From Pseudomonas kribbensis (GTDB taxonomy: Bacteria; Pseudomonadota; Gammaproteobacteria; Pseudomonadales; Pseudomonadaceae), in assembly GCF_003352185.1 (NCBI RefSeq), contig NZ_CP029608.1, forward strand, positions 5,746,501 through 5,810,500: a stretch of DNA of 64,000 nucleotides. Reading direction: 5' to 3'. The first letter of the stretch is position 1. Each line of letters opens with the position of its first letter. The notes under the pieces were generated by a model. That model had not been told where the DNA came from. It saw nothing but the letters and a program-made list of their open reading frames with translations, and searched no databases. Positions 56,180-63,406 of the stretch are shown piece by piece. Both the position numbers and the translations under genes were made by a program.

Positions 56180-58057
56180 TCACAGGGTTTTCATGAATTC
56201 GATCAGCGCGCGCTTGTCGTCGTCCGACAGCGTCGTGCCATACAGGTGACCGCTGTTGTGATTGCCCTCCAGGCGTGTGTCGTACGTGAAGTCTGCCGAG
56301 GCCTTCGCCTGCGCGCCGCTGGTCACGAAGCCGACGTTGACCGGGTCGTAGACATCGGAGCCGGTGATGAACACCTGCGGACGTTTTTCCGGTGGTTGCA
56401 GCAAGTCCCACAGGGTCGGCACCGAACCGTTGTGCAGATACGGCGCGCGCAACCAGATGCCGTCGGTGGGCGTGTTGCTGTAGCTCTGGGTCTTGCGGTA
56501 GGCGCCGAAATCGAACGGCGGCTTCTTGAAGGTGTGGAACGCCGCCACCAGCCCGGTGGTGAACGAGTCGAGGCGATGCGGATCGGTGCCGAGCTGGTCG
56601 ATGTTGGTGGTGACCTGCCCGGTGTCGGCGCGACCGAAGTCGTGGCAACCGGCGCAATTGGCTTCCCAGATCGGTTTGCCCTGGGCGACTTTGGCCTGAT
56701 CCAGCGCCCACGGCCACGCGGGTGCCTTGTGTCCGAGCAGCCAGTTGGTCACGCGGTTGAAACTCGGCGGCAGGACCGATTCCGGCGTAGCACCCACCGC
56801 CATCGCGGCGGCGTAGTTGCGCTCGTGGATCTTGTTGTTATTGCCGTCCCAGTGCAGGTACATCGATTCCCGGGGTTTCTGGTTCCACACTTGCGGCAGG
56901 TCGACGGTGCCGATGGTCGAGTCATCCGGGAAGCCGAACACCACCATTTTCGTCGGGTTGAAGGTGTCGGTACGCCCCGGCCCCTGCGGCGGACGCAATT
57001 TCTGCCAGGCGTAGGCCTGCTTCTGTTTAAGCAGCGCGGTCTTGGCCATCGGGATGATCAGGTAACGGTTGTAGAGCCGCTCGAAGAAGCCGAGCTGGAA
57101 CTTGCTGTTGATCGCCGCCATCACCGCGTCGGTGGTGAATTTCGGGTCGCTGGCGCAATCGTAGGCGAACCACTGGAAAGCCTGCAGTTGCAGGGTGTTG
57201 GCCGGTGCACTCGGCACATTGACCGCAACGTCGCTGGCATTCGCCCGGTAGGAGCCGGTATGACACAGCGCGCAGTTCGGCTCGACGGTCGGGTAGCCGA
57301 TCTGTCGCTTGGCCATGCCGATGGGCAGATCCTTGCCGTTCTCGAACAGGAATCCGAAGACTTCCCAGCCGCCGGGTTTCGGCATCTTCTCCGGGCACAT
57401 CTGCGGCAGCACGGAGAACAGGTAATACGGAATCCGCGCTTCGATGCCCAGGCCAATGGCGGCGTATTTGTAGTGATCTTCGTCGGAGGCATATTCCTGC
57501 TCCGGCACCACCCGCAGCATCTGATACCAGGTCTGGTAGCCGATGAACGCCAGCAGCGCGACCACCACCAGCGTACCGACCTTGAACGCATGACTTTGCC
57601 AATGCCGCGCCCACGCCGCCCGCCATTCGCGCCAGCCGTCACAGAGCAGCGCCAGCGGACGGTTTTCAGGGGTGGTGCCGAGGTACAGCAGGATGCCGAG
57701 GATCAGGAAAAAGCTCAGGTCGCCCATCAGCATCGGCACGAACACCGAGCCCTGGCTGCTGGTGTCGATCAGGTAGATCCAGAACGCCACGGCGATCAGC
57801 CGCGTCAGCACGCACAGCCAGGAATGCACCACGTAGCGCGGCGCGTTGAAGCCCGACGGCATGTAGAACACGCTGATGCCCACCAGCAGCATCCCGGCGT
57901 TTTCCAGCCACGGGTCGGAGAGTTGCGGCGGCAGGCCGACCACCGATGTCAGCAACCCCGGCGCGAACAGCGCCGGGATCGCAAACACCATGTTCATCGC
58001 AATGCCGAGCCAGATGAAACGTTGAAACCAACGGATGTAGCTGTCCATGTCATCCAT
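56180..58057 (-). CDS. Membrane-anchored di-heme cytochrome c, RoxA-like
   Basis: A 625-residue c-type cytochrome. The N-terminal third has about five hydrophobic helices (for example FIWLGIAMNMVFAIPALFA, WLCVLTRLIAVAFWIYLI, VGTLVVVALLAFIGY). Two heme-binding CxxCH motifs follow: Cys262-His266 (CALCH) and Cys468-His472 (CAGCH). The region after the second heme (GIWLRAPYLHNGSVPTL, then a YDPVNVGF block) matches the pattern of RoxA/di-heme peroxidase-like proteins. It could accept electrons from the GMC oxidoreductase upstream or act as an oxygenase. The start may be ATG 58057 (AAGGA very close) or 58048, three codons later. Confidence 0.85.
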   Translation of the reverse strand: MDDMDSYIRWFQRFIWLGIAMNMVFAIPALFAPGLLTSVVGLPPQLSDPWLENAGMLLVGISVFYMPSGFNAPRYVVHSWLCVLTRLIAVAFWIYLIDTSSQGSVFVPMLMGDLSFFLILGILLYLGTTPENRPLALLCDGWREWRAAWARHWQSHAFKVGTLVVVALLAFIGYQTWYQMLRVVPEQEYASDEDHYKYAAIGLGIEARIPYYLFSVLPQMCPEKMPKPGGWEVFGFLFENGKDLPIGMAKRQIGYPTVEPNCALCHTGSYRANASDVAVNVPSAPANTLQLQAFQWFAYDCASDPKFTTDAVMAAINSKFQLGFFERLYNRYLIIPMAKTALLKQKQAYAWQKLRPPQGPGRTDTFNPTKMVVFGFPDDSTIGTVDLPQVWNQKPRESMYLHWDGNNNKIHERNYAAAMAVGATPESVLPPSFNRVTNWLLGHKAPAWPWALDQAKVAQGKPIWEANCAGCHDFGRADTGQVTTNIDQLGTDPHRLDSFTTGLVAAFHTFKKPPFDFGAYRKTQSYSNTPTDGIWLRAPYLHNGSVPTLWDLLQPPEKRPQVFITGSDVYDPVNVGFVTSGAQAKASADFTYDTRLEGNHNSGHLYGTTLSDDDKRALIEFMKTL

Positions 58058-58142
58058 TTCCTTGTGCAGACCGGAGAGGTGTAGTGCCTGATACCCCGCC
58101 ATCGCTGGCAGGCCAGCTCCCACAAATGCGCACCGCATTCCA

Positions 58143-58167
58143 ATGTGGGAGCGAGCCTGCTCGCGAT
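58143..58167. repeat. Single REP element
   Basis: TGTGGGAGCGAGCCTGCTCG with no inverse partner nearby. It lies in the 131-base gap between the GMC fusion gene and the cytochrome gene and may separate their expression. Confidence 0.75.
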
Positions 58168-58188
58168 TGCGGTCGACCCGGTTGCAAG

Positions 58189-61100
58189 TCAACCGAGGGC
58201 CGTTTTCTCCAGGTGTTCAAGGATGATCGGATACACATCGACCACTGCGTTCTTGCCGAACATGCAATCGATGTGGCCATAGCCCGGCACCACATGCCGG
58301 CTATAGCGCTCCGGCCCATGCTTCTCGCAAACCCGCTGATAGGTCTTGAGCGTGCTCTCCGGCAAATAGCACTGGTTCTCCGCGCCGCTGATGAAGCAGA
58401 TCGGCATGGTCAGCCGGTCGAAGTGCGGCATGTACACATCGTTGCCCTTGAAGTCCACCAGATGCCCTTTGCGCACGATCAGCGCCAGATGCTCGAACGT
58501 CTCGATGTTCGACTCGCCGAACAGTTCGTGCAGGTTGTCGTGCAGCGTCTCGTTGAGGGTGTCGTGGCGGTACAGCGAGGCGTACATGAAGGTGATGCGG
58601 TGGCACACCGGGTTGGTGCAATAACCCTGGGCTTCGATCCGCGCGTAGCCGTTGAGGGCCTTGTCGTAGAGGCGGTTGAACCAGTTTTCCTTGCTGTCGG
58701 CGTAGGCGGTCATGGATTTGATGCCAATGGCGTCGAGCATCCCCGGCAGGTGCAGACCGGCCTTCAGCCCCGTCGCCGTCGCGACCACCGTATCAGCGGC
58801 AATTTGCGAGCAGACTACCGAGCGCACGCCCTGCAAACCGGCGAGCAACGACATGAAGAACGTCGTCGCGCCGTAGCAATGCACCACACACTGCACGTCC
58901 TTCGCGCCGGTCTGCTGCTGGATCTGCCCGATGGCAGCCTTGAAGTCGTACTGGGCGATCTGGTCGCCGTTCCATTCCTTCTTGCTCGCCGGCAGCAGGA
59001 TGCTCACCCGGAAATCCAGCAGCCACACGTCGTAATCATGCTTGCAGAGAAACTCCAGCAGGTTGGTCTGGATGGTGTCGGTGGAAAAGATGTTCGAGCC
59101 CACACCCAACCCGTGCACCAGCATCACCGGGCCTTTGCTGCCGGCCTGATAGCGGCTCAGGCGCAGTTCCACGCCGTCCTCGGTGGGGAAGAAATGCACA
59201 TCCGGCGTCGGCGCATCCAGCGGCCGTTTCAAGCGTGGCGGCGCGTCGGGGTTGAAGTATTTGTCGCCGGCAAACACCCCGCCGTAACTCTCCCAGAGGA
59301 TCCCGGCGAAGAACTTGCCGAACCGCGCCAGCCCTTCAATGCGCTCACGCTCGTTGCGCGCGTTGAGGACCTTCATGGTGGTCATCTGCTTGGCGAAATC
59401 CGCCGGTTTGATGTGCATCACACCCGAGCCGATGACTTCGCCGGACTTGTCCGGCCCGCGATACAGCGTGACGTAGAGGGTGCTGGTGTCATGCCAGATG
59501 TTCAGCACGCCGTTGTCTTCCGGCACGGTTTTGAAGGCGCTGAAGAAATAGTCGTTGCCGTCCTCGGCGGTCAGTTTCATGTCGTATTTCATGTGGCGTG
59601 TGTCGACCTGCTGCTCGAATTGCTCGAACAGGTTGAACACGCCGTTGCTGGCGGTCAGCGGCTGCGGCGACAGGGCCGGGGCGATCACCGTGCCGACGAT
59701 GGTTGCGGCGTGCTCCGGCTCCTTGATCATCCGGTTGAGGTCGTTGGCGGTGATGGTCAGGGTGAAATCGATCGGCGAGTTGTCTGCCTCGCCACGTTTG
59801 GCCGCCGCTTCGTAGACCTTGAGATCGGTGCTCTGCGCAGCGGTGAAGGCCCGGGAGAAGTAGCCTTTCATGGTCTCGGTGAACTGTACACCGAGGGTCG
59901 GTGGCACCGGTTGTTTGCGCGGTGCCGAGGGCAATGTGTAATCGATTTTCCAGCCACGGTCGGCGGCCAGCAGGCCCATGTTGCGCTCGCTGACGGCGGA
60001 GATGGTCAGCAGCGGGTTGACCGCCAGTGAGGTCGGAATCACCGCGCCGTCGGTCACGTACAGGTTGGCGTAGACATCGGTGCCACTGGCGCCGCTAAAC
60101 ACCTGGCCCTTGTGGTTGACCACGCCTTGCGCGGCGTCTTCGCCCATCACGCAACCGCCCAGCGGATGCACCGAGACGATGCTGTGCTTAAGCAATTTGG
60201 TCCAGATCGGATTCTCGACCCAGATCCCGCCCAGTGCCTTGGTGCTCTGGTGCAGGCGTTCGTTGCCGATCTTGAAGTTTTCCTGCTCGCCGACGCCCGG
60301 CCAGTCGATGCGCAGTTGATCCTTGCTGTCGAGGACCATCCGCCCCTGGCCGCTGTCGTGGCTCATGATCAGGTAAGTCTGCATGTTGTGCAGCGCGCCG
60401 TAGTAAGGGCCGCGCAGGAAGCTTTCGGCTTCGCGCTCCTTGTACTTCACCTTGCCGCTGAAACTGTCGTCGGTGGGCACCCCGATCATCTCGGCGAACC
60501 CGGCCATCGCCGGCACCATCGGCCGCCCGAGGGCGCCGGGGATCGAGCCTTCCTCGATGACCATACGGCTGCTGCGATCACCCTCGTTGCGCATGTCGAT
60601 GATCGAGGTGATGCACGGGCCGACCGGTTTCATCTCCTTGGCCGAGTGCGTACCGAAACCGATGCCGTTGATGGTCTGCTCGCAGTTGTGGCCGAAGCCG
60701 AGGATGTCACCGTTGCCGCTCATGTTCTCGCCGAGCTGGCCGGACATCGCCAGGCCCTTGTCCCGCGAGCGCAGCAGAATCTCGGTGGAACCAAGAGTGC
60801 CGGCGGATACCACGACAATGTCGGCCTTCACGAACAGCGTTGGCGCGTCGAACTTCTCGCGACCACTGTCGAGGTACTGGAAGTGCACGATCCAGCCATC
60901 ACTGTCGCGTTCCAGATGCCGCACCTGGGCCTGGCAGAAAATCTCCGCGCCGTGATTGGTGGCGTCCGGCAGATAGTTCATCAGCGTGGTGTTTTTGGCC
61001 TTGTTGTTACAGCCTGAAACGCAGTCACCGCAGTGGTTGCACGGCAGTTGCTCGACGCCGACGTGGTTGAGGTTGTTCGGCAGTTTGTCGAAGGTCACGT

Positions 61101-61641
61101 TGATCGGCGGCTTGTAGAAGTTCGCGCCTTGCTTGAGGAAGTCCGCGGACTGTTTGTTGGCATCGAGCTTGGGCAGGTTCGGTGCGCTGTCCGGATAAGG
61201 GTTGGGTTTGAGCATCTCCCGGGCTTTTTCGTAACCGGCCTTGAGCAAACCATCCTGGTCCTCGCGCACCGCCAACGGCCAGCGTGGATCCTTGAACACA
61301 TCGGCTGTCGGCTCCAGCGAAACGTTGGCATTGATCAACGACGTGCCACCGAGGCCACAGCCGACCACTACGTTCTGCTGCGCGTTGACGTGCAGATCGA
61401 ACAACCCGGTGCGCGAGCCGATGTGGCCGTCCGGATCGTGCACCTGCAGCTCTTCGGTCGCAGCGATCATGGTGTTGGGGTATTCGCCGGGCTGGATTTC
61501 CCGACCGCGCTCCAGCAGGCACACCTTCTTGCCGGCCCGAGACAGGCGCGAAGCGGCAATGCCGCCGCCGTACCCGGAGCCGATGACGATCACGTCGTAG
61601 TGTTCCTTGATGTCGCTGATGGGCGTTGCGATCCGTGTCAT
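58189..61641 (-). CDS. GMC oxidoreductase fused to an alpha/beta hydrolase (1150 residues)
   Basis: Three parts are visible. (1) Residues 1-550 are a cholesterol-oxidase (ChoD)-like GMC flavoenzyme: FAD motif VIGSGYGGGIAASRL (from 19), cysteine motif CNHCGDCVSGC (Cys201, 204, 207, 211), and active-site block HPLGGC with His492. (2) Residues 560-780 are a linker domain without known name. (3) Residues 800-1150 are an alpha/beta hydrolase: oxyanion region VHGLGVGSN, a nucleophile elbow reading VHCYGA with Cys922 in the usual serine place, and His1123 in GYGHID. There is no signal peptide. AGGA precedes the ATG at 61641. It is first of three same-strand genes. The likely substrate is a sterol-like or hydrophobic alcohol or ester; unproven. 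Confidence 0.87.
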   Translation of the reverse strand: MTRIATPISDIKEHYDVIVIGSGYGGGIAASRLSRAGKKVCLLERGREIQPGEYPNTMIAATEELQVHDPDGHIGSRTGLFDLHVNAQQNVVVGCGLGGTSLINANVSLEPTADVFKDPRWPLAVREDQDGLLKAGYEKAREMLKPNPYPDSAPNLPKLDANKQSADFLKQGANFYKPPINVTFDKLPNNLNHVGVEQLPCNHCGDCVSGCNNKAKNTTLMNYLPDATNHGAEIFCQAQVRHLERDSDGWIVHFQYLDSGREKFDAPTLFVKADIVVVSAGTLGSTEILLRSRDKGLAMSGQLGENMSGNGDILGFGHNCEQTINGIGFGTHSAKEMKPVGPCITSIIDMRNEGDRSSRMVIEEGSIPGALGRPMVPAMAGFAEMIGVPTDDSFSGKVKYKEREAESFLRGPYYGALHNMQTYLIMSHDSGQGRMVLDSKDQLRIDWPGVGEQENFKIGNERLHQSTKALGGIWVENPIWTKLLKHSIVSVHPLGGCVMGEDAAQGVVNHKGQVFSGASGTDVYANLYVTDGAVIPTSLAVNPLLTISAVSERNMGLLAADRGWKIDYTLPSAPRKQPVPPTLGVQFTETMKGYFSRAFTAAQSTDLKVYEAAAKRGEADNSPIDFTLTITANDLNRMIKEPEHAATIVGTVIAPALSPQPLTASNGVFNLFEQFEQQVDTRHMKYDMKLTAEDGNDYFFSAFKTVPEDNGVLNIWHDTSTLYVTLYRGPDKSGEVIGSGVMHIKPADFAKQMTTMKVLNARNERERIEGLARFGKFFAGILWESYGGVFAGDKYFNPDAPPRLKRPLDAPTPDVHFFPTEDGVELRLSRYQAGSKGPVMLVHGLGVGSNIFSTDTIQTNLLEFLCKHDYDVWLLDFRVSILLPASKKEWNGDQIAQYDFKAAIGQIQQQTGAKDVQCVVHCYGATTFFMSLLAGLQGVRSVVCSQIAADTVVATATGLKAGLHLPGMLDAIGIKSMTAYADSKENWFNRLYDKALNGYARIEAQGYCTNPVCHRITFMYASLYRHDTLNETLHDNLHELFGESNIETFEHLALIVRKGHLVDFKGNDVYMPHFDRLTMPICFISGAENQCYLPESTLKTYQRVCEKHGPERYSRHVVPGYGHIDCMFGKNAVVDVYPIILEHLEKTALG

Positions 61642-61978
61642 GAGGTGATTCCTCTCTCAGGCAGATGGGGCAACTCTGCGGTTGCCTGCAATCAATGGGC
61701 GAACGGGCACCTGGCCCCCGGGCAGGCCCGGCGGCAGTACAACGGCGTGGCAGGATTCAGGCGCTATAGACGGGCATGCTGATTGGCGGCACGGCGCAAG
61801 GTGCGCGTGCGCGGCTTCGGGGCTGACAGCAAGCGGGGTTTGAGGGGTGAGCGATGTGGCTGGGTATCCATCACGCGTTCTCCCTGAACCAGATGTGGAT
61901 AAGTGACGGCGGTCCTTGTGCCATTGGAGTGAAGACAGCGGCCGGTTTGAAGTCAAGGCAGCGCTTTAGAACTGTATG
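61642..61978. other. Intergenic region upstream of the GMC fusion gene
   Basis: No credible gene is seen. A 99-codon minus-strand frame (61657-61956) has low-complexity Pro/Ser/His content and no ribosome site. One inverted DnaA-box 9-mer TGTGGATAA lies at 61894-61902. The promoter of the GMC gene must lie here but no clear -35/-10 pair was found. Confidence 0.6.
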
Positions 61979-62562
61979 AAATCTGATCAATTACCGTTTG
62001 GACTATAGCCGGCGGGGCTCGCAGGGTTTGGCGAACAAGTTATCCACATAGCCACCCACAGCAAATGGGGACAACTGTGGATGGCTTCTGAAAATATCGA
62101 CGAATTCGTGAAGAAAAACCGTGACTTATCCAGAAGCAGGGTTTTCAGCAACGATTGAGTGTTTTTTGATCACAAGCCTGCAAGTCGCGGATTGCGTGGC
62201 TCGCAAGGGATGGCGAACACCTTATCCACAGAAGCGCCAACAGACTTCGGGGGTAACTTGGCGGGCGCTGTGGAAAAGCGCTGAAGGCCTTGATAAATCG
62301 CGGTTTGCGCGAGGTCTGGCGAGTCAAAAGGCTGAATTGATCGTTTTTCGATCAACTCTTCGCAAGCCACGGTTTATATGGCTTACAGCGGATAGCGAAC
62401 ATCTTATCCACAGAAGCGCCAACAGAGATTGGGGGCAACTTGGGGAGTTATCCTGGGAAAAAAGCTCGAAAAAACCGCGAGTTAGGCTGGTTGTTTTTTG
62501 ATCTTCGGGCTGGAGGGCTTGGTTGGCGTGGGGTTCAGGGATGGGCGAACACGTTATCCACA
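61979..62562. repeat. Tandem array of a composite repeat carrying DnaA-box 9-mers
   Basis: Four units. Each ends in GCGAACA(N2)TTATCCACA; the 9-mers lie at 62040, 62222, 62404 and 62554, so spacings are 182, 182 and 150. Three units carry TTTTT(T/C)GATC exactly 60 bases upstream of the 9-mer (62162, 62344, 62494); the first has a degenerate CTGATC at 61 bases. After the 9-mer units two and three share GAAGCGCCAACAGA and then GGGGG-AACTTGG. A hairpin-like GCCACGG..TGGCT core lies between the blocks in the better-preserved units. There is no protein-coding frame. A fifth copy is at 18284-18352. Confidence 0.8.
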
Positions 62563-62586
62563 GATCAGCCAACAGGGATTGTGGGT

Positions 62587-62613
62587 AAAAACCCTCTTCC
62601 GAAGGAAGAGGGT
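62587..62613 (-). terminator. Terminator of the etf operon
   Basis: ACCCTCTTCC (62591-62600) pairs with GGAAGAGGGT (62604-62613) around GAA. On the minus strand it is followed by TTTTT (plus-strand A-run 62587-62591). It begins 14 bases after the etfB stop and touches the end of the last repeat unit. Confidence 0.9.
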
Positions 62614-62626
62614 CAAATGCAGGGCT

Positions 62627-63397
62627 CTAGCGGACAACACCTTCTTCGATCAGCAGTTTGAGGATAGCTTCGGCACCTGCCTCGGCAGTCACGCCCTTGA
62701 GCACCTGCCCCCCACCCCCACTGGCCTTGGCCGTCGCCGCCTTCATCCGGTCCGCCCCGCTCTTGGCCTTGATCACCTTCAACCGTTTCGGCCGTGGCTT
62801 GGCCGGTTGCAGGGTCGACACCGCGAGCAATTCGTCGTCCACCACTTCCACGTCTTTTGCCTGGAGAACCCCACGCCGCGCCGGGCCGTAAGCACTCTGC
62901 CGAGGCTTGGGCGCGGCGTTATCCACAGTCGCGAGAAACGGCAGACGTACCTTCAACCGGCGCCGCTGCCCACGGGGCAACGCCTGCAACACCAGTGCCG
63001 AGCCGTCGCTGATCGACTCGACCTGCGCCAGCCCCACCACCAGCGGCCAGCCCAGCCCTTCGGCCAGCAGGAACGGCAGCATCCCCGAACCTTCACCGGT
63101 TTCCGCCTGGCTGCCAGTCAACACGACCTGAGCCCCGGCATCCCGCAAATAGTCGGTCAACGCCGGCAACGCATCCGCACCGGCCGGTTGTTCCAGCACA
63201 TGCATCTGCTCCAGCCCCATGCCCAGATAGGCGCGCAGCGCAGGTTCGCCAATGTCCCCGGCATGCAGCACTTGCAGGTTATCCCCAGCCAGTTGCAAGC
63301 CGAGTTCCACCGCCCGTGCATCCTGTTCGGCACGACGCGGGCGGCCCGAGGTCGGGTGGGCGCCGATTGAAACCAGACTGATGATCTTTGTGCTCAT
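62627..63397 (-). CDS. etfB: Electron transfer flavoprotein beta subunit (dimethylglycine-type)
   Basis: A 256-residue EtfB. Typical blocks are the AEQDARAVELGLQLAG segment near residue 23, VVLTGSQAETGEGSGMLPFLLAEGLGWPL (the ETF beta core) and LPRGQRRRLKVRLPFLATV. It is divergent from housekeeping EtfB and fits the subtype linked to dimethylglycine demethylase DgcAB. Start at 63397; etfA ends nine bases upstream at 63407. Accepts electrons from DgcAB, expected just beyond the right edge. Confidence 0.9.
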   Translation of the reverse strand: MSTKIISLVSIGAHPTSGRPRRAEQDARAVELGLQLAGDNLQVLHAGDIGEPALRAYLGMGLEQMHVLEQPAGADALPALTDYLRDAGAQVVLTGSQAETGEGSGMLPFLLAEGLGWPLVVGLAQVESISDGSALVLQALPRGQRRRLKVRLPFLATVDNAAPKPRQSAYGPARRGVLQAKDVEVVDDELLAVSTLQPAKPRPKRLKVIKAKSGADRMKAATAKASGGGGQVLKGVTAEAGAEAILKLLIEEGVVR

Positions 63398-63406
63398 AAC
63401 CGTTCC

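Noticed and set aside
61657..61956. 99-codon minus-strand frame upstream of the GMC gene
   Set aside because: Low-complexity composition, no ribosome site, no recognisable motif; it lies where the GMC promoter should be.
62121..62572. Open frames of 60-126 codons within the repeat array
   Set aside because: They follow the repeat units, have inconsistent frames in each copy and no start signals. The region is better explained as non-coding repeats.
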